Shown here in pieces: positions 1 to 6,091 of a stretch of DNA of 8,557 nucleotides. A model generated the notes under the pieces. It saw only the letters and a list, made by a program, of their open reading frames with translations. It was not told where the DNA came from and made no database searches. The translations under genes and the position numbers were made by a program. Within the stretch, counting starts at the first letter, position 1. Each line of letters begins with the position of its first letter. The stretch is taken from positions 1-8,557 of the forward strand of contig JASHVI010000044.1 of NCBI GenBank assembly GCA_030039525.1, in the 5' to 3' direction. The stretch comes from Thermoplasmata archaeon (lineage in GTDB: Archaea > Thermoplasmatota > Thermoplasmata > Lutacidiplasmatales > UBA184).

Positions 1-982
1 CCATCTCCGAGCCCGGCGAGAGCCCGGGGCCGACCTTGAGGGCCTCCGCGAGGGCCCGGACCTTGCCGAGGAGCGCCTCGTGGACGCTCCGCTCGACGAT
101 CAAGCGCGACCCGGCCCAGCACATCTGCCCGGCGTTGCCGAAGATCCCGAAGGCGATCCCGCGCGCGGCGCGATCGAGGTCCGCGTCCGGGAAGACGACG
201 ACCGGGCTCTTCCCCCCGAGCTCGAGGCTGGTGGGTATCAGCCGCGGCGCGGCGAGGGCCGCGATCCGAAGGCCCACGTCGCTCGAGCCGGTGAAGGAGA
301 CGGAGCGGCACCGCTCGTCCGAGACGAGCGCCTCTCCGAGCTCGGCGCCCGGGCCCGGCACGACGTTGAGGAGGCCGTCGGGGAGGCCGGCCTCCTTCGC
401 CAGCTCGGCGAACCGGAGGGCGGTGAGCGGGGTCAGGCTGGCGGGCTTCAGGATCGCCGCGTTGCCGGCGGCGAGCGCCGGCGCGACCGAGCGGACCGCG
501 AGGACGAGCGGGTAGTTCCAGGGCGCGATGTGCACCGTGACGCCGAGCGGCTCCCGGAGCGTGTAGTCGAGGCGGCTCCCGGGGACCGGGATGCTCTCCC
601 CGTCGAGCTTGTCGGCGAGGCCGCTCACGTACTCGAGGGTCCGGACGACGAAGCCCATGTCGCCCTTCGACTCGCGGAGCGTCTTCCCGACGGTCCGGGT
701 CTCGAGGGCGGCCAGCTCCTCCGCGCTCCGCTCCACGAGGTCGGCGAGCCGTCGGAGGGTCCGGGCGCGCTTCGACCCGTCGTCGCCCGCCCAGCCGGAC
801 TCCCGGAACGCCCGCTCCGCCGTCTCGAGGGCATGCCGGGCGTCCTCCCGGCTCCCGACCGCGACCTGACCGAACGCCTGGTTCGTCGCGGGGTCGGTGA
901 CGGGCCGGCGCTCGCCGGAGCTCGCCGGCACCGGCGCTCCGCCGATGAAGAGGTCCCAGGCCCGCTCCGACGCCGCCGCCAT
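1..982 (-). CDS. Aldehyde dehydrogenase, NAD(P)-dependent (C-terminus beyond window edge)
   Basis: Aldehyde dehydrogenase superfamily enzyme that oxidises an aldehyde to its carboxylate with NAD(P)+; probably cytosolic. My translation gives 327 residues before the window edge, against about 480-500 for the family, so roughly a third is missing. Visible motifs are IAPWNYPL with the oxyanion Asn156, the cofactor-region motif LKPAS, the Rossmann motif SFTGSSDVG, LELGGKSP with general-base Glu254, and GQMCWAGSRL with catalytic Cys288. The Asn-Cys spacing (132) and Glu-Cys spacing (34) match the family. The ATG at 982 is chosen because the conserved LFIGG stretch starts ten residues later and no in-frame start lies between it and the upstream glycosyltransferase. 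The 23-bp gap to that gene suggests co-transcription, although an AT-rich element overlapping its stop could serve as a separate promoter. The substrate cannot be told; the N-terminal half resembles betaine-aldehyde and general aldehyde dehydrogenases. Confidence 0.95.
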   Translation of the reverse strand, partial: MAAASERAWDLFIGGAPVPASSGERRPVTDPATNQAFGQVAVGSREDARHALETAERAFRESGWAGDDGSKRARTLRRLADLVERSAEELAALETRTVGKTLRESKGDMGFVVRTLEYVSGLADKLDGESIPVPGSRLDYTLREPLGVTVHIAPWNYPLVLAVRSVAPALAAGNAAILKPASLTPLTALRFAELAKEAGLPDGLLNVVPGPGAELGEALVSDERCRSVSFTGSSDVGLRIAALAAPRLIPTSLELGGKSPVVVFPDADLDRAARGIAFGIFGNAGQMCWAGSRLIVERSVHEALLGKVRALAEALKVGPGLSPGSEM

Positions 983-985
983 CGC

Positions 986-1000
986 GGGGACCCTGTCCCC
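986..1000. other. Short perfect hairpin between glycosyltransferase and aldehyde dehydrogenase genes
   Basis: GGGGAC (986-991) pairs with GTCCCC (995-1000) around a three-base loop, inside the 23-bp gap and just upstream of the aldehyde dehydrogenase ATG. No T-run follows on either strand, so it does not look like a terminator. It could affect translation or mRNA stability, or be chance in GC-rich DNA. Confidence 0.3.
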
Positions 1001-1003
1001 GTC

Positions 1004-1009
1004 GATTAT
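1004..1009 (-). promoter_or_regulatory. Possible TATA box for aldehyde dehydrogenase, overlapping the glycosyltransferase stop codon
   Basis: Read on the minus strand this is ATAATC, an AT-rich hexamer in otherwise GC-rich DNA. It is centred about 25 nt upstream of the ATG at 982, which is the archaeal TATA-to-start distance expected for a leaderless mRNA. It includes the TAA stop of the upstream gene, so the AT-richness may simply reflect that codon. Confidence 0.35.
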
Positions 1010-2160
1010 GGGCTTGGCGGGGCCGGCGCCCGTGGGTCGAGCGGGTACTCGCGCCCCTTCCAGGTGAGGGGCCGGCCCCGCAGACCCCGGGCGAGGGAGC
1101 TCGCGATCAGGACGAGGTAGAAGCCGACCGCGACCGGGAAGAGTAGGCCGTCGCGGGCCCGGCCGCCGACGCCCCGGGCGAACGCGGCGTGCTTGCCGAA
1201 GAGGGCGACGTAGAGGACCGCACCGCAGGCGACCGCCACGGGGGAGGCGTAGAGGAGCCCGAGCGGCAGGATCGCGAGCGGGAGGAGGAAGAAGGCGAGC
1301 AGGGCCCCGAGGAATCCGAGCTGCCGGGCCGCGCGGAACTCGGTGTCGTGGACGTTCTTCAGAAGACCCTCGAACATCTCGTGCCGGTCGCGGTACATCC
1401 GCGTGGTCAGGGTTTCCGGGGCCCATCCGACGCGCATCGGCCTCCCCGCCGCTCGGAATCGTCGGGCGAGGGCCACGTCCTCCAGGACGAGCGGCGCGAT
1501 CGCCGCGTGGCCCCCGAGGGCCTCGTACGCGGAACGCCGGACGAGCAGGAACTGCCCGTTCGCCATCGCCGCCCTCGAACCGGGTCGGTTCACCCGCGGC
1601 GCCCGGAAGTACGTGAGCACCATCTGGGTGTAGAACGGGAGCACCACGCGCTCCCAGAACCCCACCGTCTCGATCCGCGGCGCGAGCGTGACGAGGTCCG
1701 CGCCGTCGCGTTCGGCCCATCCGATCGCGGCACCGACCGCGCCCGGGGCGCACCGCACGTCGGCGTCGAGGAAGAGCAGGAACGGGGCCGTCGAGCCCTG
1801 CGCGCCGACGTGGCAGGCCCAGTTCTTGCCGACCCATCCGGCCGGCAGCGGCGGCTCCGACCGCACGGTGACGCCGGGACGCCGCTGCGCCTCGGTGACG
1901 GTGTCATCCTTCGAGCCCCCGTCGACGACGACGATCTCGATCGGCCGGTACCGCTGGGCCCGAAGGTCGTCGAGGCAGGGCCCGATCGATTCTCCCTCGT
2001 CGCGCGCCGCGATGACGACGCGCACCGCCGGCCCCTCGGCCGGCTCCGGGGGCTCCCCCGGACGGAGGTGCGGCATCGCGTACGCCAGCCAGATCGCGAG
2101 GCCCTGGACGAGCAGGACCAGGACGGTGTACGCGACGAGGGCGGTATCGAGGAGGAGCAC
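1006..2160 (-). CDS. Membrane-anchored family 2 glycosyltransferase (CrtQ/HpnB-like)
   Basis: Processive-looking GT2 enzyme of 384 residues that probably transfers a sugar from a nucleotide-sugar to a lipid or isoprenoid acceptor at the membrane. A first membrane helix spans residues 2-29. The GT-A domain starts at VRVVIAARDE (46-55), with VVVDGGSKDDT (77-87), GWVGKNWAC (108-116), the metal-binding DAD in LFLDADVR (132-134), ANGQFLLVRR (200-209) and the catalytic-base region LEDV (226-229). Three further membrane helices follow (about 282-303, 306-322, 339-356), then a WKGREYPLDP tail. GWVGKNWAC and the WKGR tail are typical of the carotenoid (CrtQ) and hopene-associated (HpnB) glycosyltransferases, so a carotenoid, polyprenol or similar lipid is the likely acceptor; this is inference. 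I start at GTG 2160, preceded by GGAGG with a short 3-nt spacer and by a TATA-like element about 27 nt upstream. The longer open frame upstream runs into the helicase gene and is rejected. It is divergent from the helicase and followed closely by the aldehyde dehydrogenase. Confidence 0.9.
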   Translation of the reverse strand: MLLLDTALVAYTVLVLLVQGLAIWLAYAMPHLRPGEPPEPAEGPAVRVVIAARDEGESIGPCLDDLRAQRYRPIEIVVVDGGSKDDTVTEAQRRPGVTVRSEPPLPAGWVGKNWACHVGAQGSTAPFLLFLDADVRCAPGAVGAAIGWAERDGADLVTLAPRIETVGFWERVVLPFYTQMVLTYFRAPRVNRPGSRAAMANGQFLLVRRSAYEALGGHAAIAPLVLEDVALARRFRAAGRPMRVGWAPETLTTRMYRDRHEMFEGLLKNVHDTEFRAARQLGFLGALLAFFLLPLAILPLGLLYASPVAVACGAVLYVALFGKHAAFARGVGGRARDGLLFPVAVGFYLVLIASSLARGLRGRPLTWKGREYPLDPRAPAPPSP

Positions 2161-2184
2161 CTTCCTCCCCGACCTCGGCAACGC

Positions 2185-2190
2185 ATTAAA
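2185..2190. promoter_or_regulatory. Single TATA-like island serving two divergent genes
   Basis: ATTAAA on plus (TTTAAT on minus) is the only AT-rich stretch in the 55-bp gap between glycosyltransferase and helicase. Its centre is about 28 nt from the helicase ATG (2216) and about 27 nt from the glycosyltransferase GTG (2160). Both distances fit an archaeal TATA box of a leaderless or nearly leaderless transcript, so one element may direct both genes. Confidence 0.55.
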
Positions 2191-2215
2191 GGGGGTCTCC
2201 GGGGTTCGATAGCGG

Positions 2216-3829
2216 ATGGCCACCGTCAGCCACCCTCGGATCCGGCCGGGGGTCCTGGAGGACCGGGAGTACCAGGCCGCGATCGCCGCGGCGGCCCTGC
2301 GGCGCCCCACCCTCGTCGTGCTGCCGACGGGGCTCGGCAAGACGGCCATCGCGGTCCGGGTGATCGCGGAGACGCTGCTGCGTTCCCCGACGCGCTCGAT
2401 CCTCTTCCTCGCCCCGACGCGGCCGCTCGTGGTCCAGCACGCCCGGTCGCTCGCCGAGTCACTCCTGGCGCCGGAGCCGATCGTGCTCACTGGCCAGGTC
2501 GCCCCGGGAAAGCGGTCCCAGCCCACGCCCCCTCCCCGGATCGTCGTCGCGACCCCGCAGGTCATCGCGCACGACCTCGCCGCCGGCCGCCTCGACCTCT
2601 CCGAGTTCTCGCTCGTCGTGTTCGACGAGGCGCACCGGGCGGTCGGCGACTACCCGTACGTCGCGATCGGCGCGGCCGCTCGGGAACTCGAGGGGGTCCA
2701 CGTCCTCGCGATGACCGCCTCGCCGGGGGCGAGCCTCCCGAGGATCCGGCGCGTGTGGACCCACCTCGGCATCCGGCACTTCGAGTACCGGACGCCCGAC
2801 GATCCCGACGTCCGGCCGTACTTCTTCGGGAGCGGGGTCGAGACGCTCGAGGTGCCGGTCCCTCCGGCGCTGCAGGAGGTGGCGATCCGCCTCCGGGGGG
2901 CGCTGGCGCGCCAGCGGGAGCCGCTCGTCCGGCAGGACCTGGTCCCCGCGGGAGAATCGAGCCGCCGGGCGTTCCTCGCGGTCGGCGAACTCCTGCATCG
3001 CCAGATCGCGGAGGCGCGGCGCCAGTCTCTCGCCGTGGAGCCGCGCCTTTGGGGGGCCACGACGGCGCAATCGGTCGTGATGAAGATCCTCCACGCCCTC
3101 GAGCTCGCCGAGAGCCAGGGAGTGGAATCGCTCCGGCAGTTCCTCGACCGGCAGTCGGCGGGAAAGGCCGGCCGGAAGACTCCCGCCCAGCGCACCTTCC
3201 TGCTGGACCCGGACGTCGCCGCGGTGGCGGAGCTCCTCCGCCACCTCGACCTCGAGCACCCGAAGGTCGCGGAGGCGGTCTCGCTGGCGCGGGCCGAAGT
3301 GGCCCGGGCGCCGTCGAGCCGGGTCCTGATCTTCACGCAGTACCGGTCGACGGCCGACGTGCTGCTCGAGGCGCTCCGGCCGTTCGAGTCGGCCGGCGTT
3401 CGTCCGGCCCGGTTCGTCGGTCAGGCCTCGCGGGCCGGCGACCCCGGCCTCAGCCAGAAGGAGCAGGTCGAGCTCCTCGACCGGTTCCGGTCGGGGGAGA
3501 TCAACTGCCTGGTCGCCACCTCGGTCGCGGAGGAGGGCCTCGACGTGCCCTCCACGGACCTCGTCATCTTCTACGAGCCGCTCCCGGACGTCGTCCGCAC
3601 CATCCAGCGGCGGGGTCGGACGGGTCGACAATCGGTGGGCCGGGTCGTCGTGCTGGTCGCTAAGGGGACCCGCGACGTCGGGCTCGACCGCGCCGCCCGG
3701 AGCCGGGAGCGGCGCATGCACGACATGCTCGAACGGCTCGAGGAGGAGTCCGACCGGGGAGAGGTGGCCCCCGCGCCGGCCCCCCTGAAGCAGACCTCGC
3801 TCGGGGACTTCCTCCCCCGACCGGCGTAG
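2216..3829 (+). CDS. hef: Hef/FANCM-type SF2 DNA helicase without nuclease domain, PIP-box-like C-terminus
   Basis: ATP-dependent superfamily 2 helicase of the archaeal Hef / eukaryotic FANCM-Mph1 group, which acts on stalled replication forks and branched DNA. Motifs in order: RxYQ (17-20), Walker A LPTGLGKTA (36-44, Lys42), DEAH (137-140), MTASPG (166-171), IFTQYRST (372-379), VATSVAEEGLDVP (433-445) and QRRGRTGRQ (464-472). The segment of about 150-200 residues between the two RecA folds, rich in charged helices, corresponds to the thumb-like insert of Hef. At 537 residues the protein ends soon after RecA fold 2. Full-length Hef (about 750 residues) continues into an XPF-like nuclease and helix-hairpin-helix region, which is absent here with a clean TAG stop. 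The last residues contain QTSLGDFL (526-533), matching the PCNA-interacting pattern QxxhxxFF/FL. The ATG at 2216 sits about 28 nt after a TATA-like island with no Shine-Dalgarno sequence, as for a leaderless mRNA. It converges on the ClC gene across 30 bp. Confidence 0.93.
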   Translation: MATVSHPRIRPGVLEDREYQAAIAAAALRRPTLVVLPTGLGKTAIAVRVIAETLLRSPTRSILFLAPTRPLVVQHARSLAESLLAPEPIVLTGQVAPGKRSQPTPPPRIVVATPQVIAHDLAAGRLDLSEFSLVVFDEAHRAVGDYPYVAIGAAARELEGVHVLAMTASPGASLPRIRRVWTHLGIRHFEYRTPDDPDVRPYFFGSGVETLEVPVPPALQEVAIRLRGALARQREPLVRQDLVPAGESSRRAFLAVGELLHRQIAEARRQSLAVEPRLWGATTAQSVVMKILHALELAESQGVESLRQFLDRQSAGKAGRKTPAQRTFLLDPDVAAVAELLRHLDLEHPKVAEAVSLARAEVARAPSSRVLIFTQYRSTADVLLEALRPFESAGVRPARFVGQASRAGDPGLSQKEQVELLDRFRSGEINCLVATSVAEEGLDVPSTDLVIFYEPLPDVVRTIQRRGRTGRQSVGRVVVLVAKGTRDVGLDRAARSRERRMHDMLERLEEESDRGEVAPAPAPLKQTSLGDFLPRPA

Positions 3830-3859
3830 GGCCCCCGCCCCGACCGCCGACCGGCCCGC

Positions 3860-5419
3860 CTACGGCTCCGGGCTCGATCCCTGGAGGTAGCGGGCGTACT
3901 CGTCGCGGTGCGCGGGACTATCGAGCCGGCTCGGGACCTGCGCCTCGTAGAGGTGGTACGGTCCGGTCCCGATGTAGGCGATGAAGATCGACAGCATCGC
4001 CGGCACGAGCAGGCTGTAGCTTCCGGTCATCTCCGCGACCATGACGAGCACCGCGAGCGGCGCCTTCGAGACGCCTCCGAAGAACGTCATCATCCCGACG
4101 ATCGCGAAGGCGGAGAGGGCCGCGATCGGCACGAGCCCGGGGAGGATCGTGTGGAACACCGCGCCGATCTCGACCCCGATCAGGGCGCCCACCACCACGC
4201 TGGTACCGAAGAGACCGGCCGCGCCGCCGCTCCCTACCGTGAGGGTCGTCGTCGCGGCTCGAAGGACGATCGCGACCCCCAACGCGACCAGCGCGAGCGG
4301 CACGATCGTGGTGAGCCCGATCTGGCCGAGCATCGCCGCCTGCACGAACCCGTACCCGACGTCGATCGACGAGAGCGCGACGAAGTGGTTCCCCCACGGG
4401 AGCAGGAAGTAGGCCCCGAGCACGAGCAGCCCGGCGGCCCCCATCCCCGCCGGGATCCGGAGCATCGGGCGCCAGCCCGTCGCGGCGAAGCCCCGCTCTC
4501 CGGCGCGGAACAACCGGACGAAGCCGACCCCGGCGCCGGCGCAGACGAGCCCGAGGAACGCGTAGAGCGGGATCTGGCCGATCGACCAGCTCACGCCGCC
4601 GGCCGGAAGCACGAAGAGGGTCGAGAAGCCGTAGAACAGCGCGAAGATCGAGTAGCTGATCACCGACGCGATGATCGAGGGGAACAGCACCTCGGGCTCG
4701 AAGTCCTGGGTGTAGAGCACCTCGGCCGCATAGATCGCGCCGCCGAGGGGGGCCCGGAAGATCGCTCCGACGCCCGCGCCGAGGCCCGTGGCGAGCGCGA
4801 CCCGTCGCTCTCGGTCGGAGAGCCGCAGCGCGTCCGCCCACCAGGCGCCGAAGCCGCTCCCGATCTGGGCGGCCGGCCCCTCCCGTCCCCCGGCGCCCCC
4901 GACGCCGAGGGTCAGCGCGGAGGCGATCATCTTGAGGAAGGGGACCCGGGCGCGCACGCGCCCGCCGCCGGAGTGGAACGCCTCGATCGACTGGTCGGTG
5001 CCGTGGCCCGCGACCTCGGGGGCCCCCCGCTCGACGAGCAGCCCGACCCCGAGCCCGCCGAGGACGAGGACCACCGGCAGCAGGAGGATCCGCGGGAAGG
5101 AGCTCGTCCAAAGGACGGTGCCCCCCGGCGGCGGCCCCGCGAGCGGATACGCGATCCCGACGACCCCGTCCAGGAAGAACCGGGTCGAGCCGAGCCATAG
5201 GGCGTAGAAGGCGACCGAGCCGAGCCCCGCCACCACGCCGATCGGCACCGCCAGCAGCATCGAGCGCCAGAGGTGCTGGGAGACCGCGACCCAGCTCCGG
5301 TGGGCCCCCCGGGACTCGCTTCGAACGACCCGTCGGCCGAGGCGGGCCAGTCGGCTGCGAGCCCTGGCGAGGAGCCCCGGCCGCGGCGGAGTCGGTGGAT
5401 CGGAGGGAGCGCCCTCCAT
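3860..5419 (-). CDS. ClC-family chloride channel or transporter, no CBS domains
   Basis: Polytopic ClC protein of 519 residues for anion movement across the cell membrane. An Arg-rich cytosolic N-terminus (1-45) precedes about a dozen hydrophobic segments. Family landmarks are GHGTDQ (138-143) where many members have GSGIP, GREGP (178-182) with gating Glu180, AAEVLYTQDFEPEVLFP (231-247), GSGGAAGLFGTS (396-407) where many members have GxFxP, and a C-terminal YEAQVPSRLDSPAHRDEY. The last pattern is typical of a prokaryotic subgroup. It ends without the paired CBS domains seen in larger members. By alignment with E. coli ClC, Val234 occupies the internal proton-glutamate position and His139 that of the chloride-binding serine, so channel-like or weakly coupled behaviour is possible. 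ATG 5419 is the first start; there is no Shine-Dalgarno sequence, and a weak TATA-like element lies about 30 nt upstream. It converges with the helicase. Confidence 0.93.
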   Translation of the reverse strand: MEGAPSDPPTPPRPGLLARARSRLARLGRRVVRSESRGAHRSWVAVSQHLWRSMLLAVPIGVVAGLGSVAFYALWLGSTRFFLDGVVGIAYPLAGPPPGGTVLWTSSFPRILLLPVVLVLGGLGVGLLVERGAPEVAGHGTDQSIEAFHSGGGRVRARVPFLKMIASALTLGVGGAGGREGPAAQIGSGFGAWWADALRLSDRERRVALATGLGAGVGAIFRAPLGGAIYAAEVLYTQDFEPEVLFPSIIASVISYSIFALFYGFSTLFVLPAGGVSWSIGQIPLYAFLGLVCAGAGVGFVRLFRAGERGFAATGWRPMLRIPAGMGAAGLLVLGAYFLLPWGNHFVALSSIDVGYGFVQAAMLGQIGLTTIVPLALVALGVAIVLRAATTTLTVGSGGAAGLFGTSVVVGALIGVEIGAVFHTILPGLVPIAALSAFAIVGMMTFFGGVSKAPLAVLVMVAEMTGSYSLLVPAMLSIFIAYIGTGPYHLYEAQVPSRLDSPAHRDEYARYLQGSSPEP

Positions 5420-5445
5420 GCGGTCGCGCGGAGGCGGGGCTTCGG

Positions 5446-5452
5446 GTTAGAC
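5446..5452 (-). promoter_or_regulatory. Weak TATA-like element upstream of the ClC gene
   Basis: On the minus strand GTCTAAC is centred about 30 nt upstream of the ClC ATG and is preceded by CGAAACG, a purine-rich stretch that could act as a BRE. It is one of the few AT-containing stretches in this 176-bp gap, but it departs clearly from a TATA consensus. Confidence 0.3.
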
Positions 5453-5529
5453 CGTTTCGGGTGCCGCGTCGACCTCCACGAACGGTCCGTGGCCCACCCG
5501 GCCGGAGGCCTGCGCTCCCGCGTCACCGG

Positions 5530-5544
5530 GCGGTCCCGGACCGC
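5530..5544. repeat. 15-bp palindrome upstream of ClC gene
   Basis: GCGGTCC (5530-5536) and GGACCGC (5538-5544) form a perfect 7-bp inverted repeat around a single central C, about 110-125 bp upstream of the ClC start. An operator-like site for a dimeric regulator is possible, but GC-only palindromes also arise by chance in such DNA. Confidence 0.35.
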
Positions 5545-5595
5545 GAGGGAGCTGCGACCGACGTCCGGCGTCGGGTCCGGCTCGCCGCCGATCGA

Positions 5596-6054
5596 CTACG
5601 CGGTGCGCCGGTTTCGGTCCGGGCCCGTGGTCCAGAGGACCCGCGCGAGGACCCGGGCCCCGTCGAGCGACGCCACGACCACCCCGGCGAGCGGGAGGAG
5701 TGGAAGTCCCCCGAGCCGGCCCGGAAGCGTCCCCGCGGCCAGCAACCCTCCGAGGAGCGCCGCGGTGGCGAGGGCGGCGAGGGCCCCCGACGCTCGCTCG
5801 GGGACTCCGGGGCACGCGGACCGTCGGACCGTCGCGACGATCCACGCCGGGGCGAGCAGGGCGAAGAGGACCTCGCCCCCGTCCTCGTGGAGCGCGAGGT
5901 CCCGAGGGGCCACGAGGAGCACCGCGAGAGAGAACGCGACCGCAGCGAAGGCGGCCGCCAACAGGAGGACGAAGACGACCTGCAACGGGCCTCGCACCCA
6001 CCGAGACCCCACGGCGGGTTCGCCGGGCGGCCCCGGCGCGGAAAGGCCCGCCAA
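5596..6054 (-). CDS. Small four-helix membrane protein of unknown function
   Basis: A 152-residue hydrophobic protein that I do not recognise. It has four likely membrane helices at about 24-49, 60-77, 89-109 and 113-129, short charged loops (RDLALHEDGG at 51-60) and an Arg-rich cytosolic tail (PDRNRRTA). Third codon positions are almost all G or C, as in neighbouring genes, which supports real coding. The start is taken as TTG 6054 because AGGAG (6064-6068, minus strand) lies 9 nt upstream; GTG 5997, at residue 20 just before the first helix, is the alternative and would give 133 residues. No TATA-like island lies at the leaderless distance. With a 37-bp gap to the dUTPase stop, it is probably the distal gene of a dUTPase operon. 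No catalytic or transport motif is visible. Confidence 0.7.
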   Translation of the reverse strand: MAGLSAPGPPGEPAVGSRWVRGPLQVVFVLLLAAAFAAVAFSLAVLLVAPRDLALHEDGGEVLFALLAPAWIVATVRRSACPGVPERASGALAALATAALLGGLLAAGTLPGRLGGLPLLPLAGVVVASLDGARVLARVLWTTGPDRNRRTA

Positions 6055-6063
6055 TTCCCCCGG

Positions 6064-6068
6064 CTCCT
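6064..6068 (-). promoter_or_regulatory. Shine-Dalgarno sequence of the small membrane protein
   Basis: AGGAG on the minus strand, 9 nt before TTG 6054. It favours TTG over the internal GTG and contrasts with the apparently leaderless neighbours, as expected for an internal operon gene. Confidence 0.5.
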
Positions 6069-6091
6069 CGCGGCGTCGCTCCGGAGTTCCG

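Larger units (their letters stand above)
5420..5595. other. Longest gap in the window, presumed ClC promoter region
   Basis: This 176-bp stretch lies between the ClC start and the stop of the small membrane protein. It holds a weak TATA-like element and a 15-bp palindrome. A minus-strand open frame ends at 5447 but shows mixed third-codon bases through most of its length, unlike the strong G/C bias of neighbouring genes, so I do not call it. Confidence 0.5.

Noticed and set aside
2203..2214. GGGTTCGATAGC resembling a tRNA T-loop
   Set aside because: No pairing T-stem, acceptor stem or anticodon arm surrounds it, and it lies just before the helicase ATG.
2161..2565. N-terminal extension of the glycosyltransferase
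   Set aside because: It would cover the divergent promoter and the helicase N-terminus, and the residues are not family-like; the GTG at 2160 fits the first membrane helix.
1189..3663. Long plus-strand open frame of 824 codons, and similar frames at 80-1120 (+), 3908-5200 (+), 5273-6721 (+) and 6852-8549 (-)
   Set aside because: Their translations are Arg/Pro/Gly/Glu-rich low-complexity text without family motifs, and they overlap genes with clear motifs on other frames. Such frames are expected shadows at this GC content.
3830..3859. Terminator between the convergent helicase and ClC genes
   Set aside because: The 30-bp gap is C/G-rich with no T-run on either strand and no strong stem-loop, so no terminator can be supported.
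5447..5595. Possible small minus-strand gene ending at 5447
   Set aside because: Third-codon positions are mixed over most of it, there is no clear start or ribosome binding site, and its upstream part is a shadow of the membrane protein gene.
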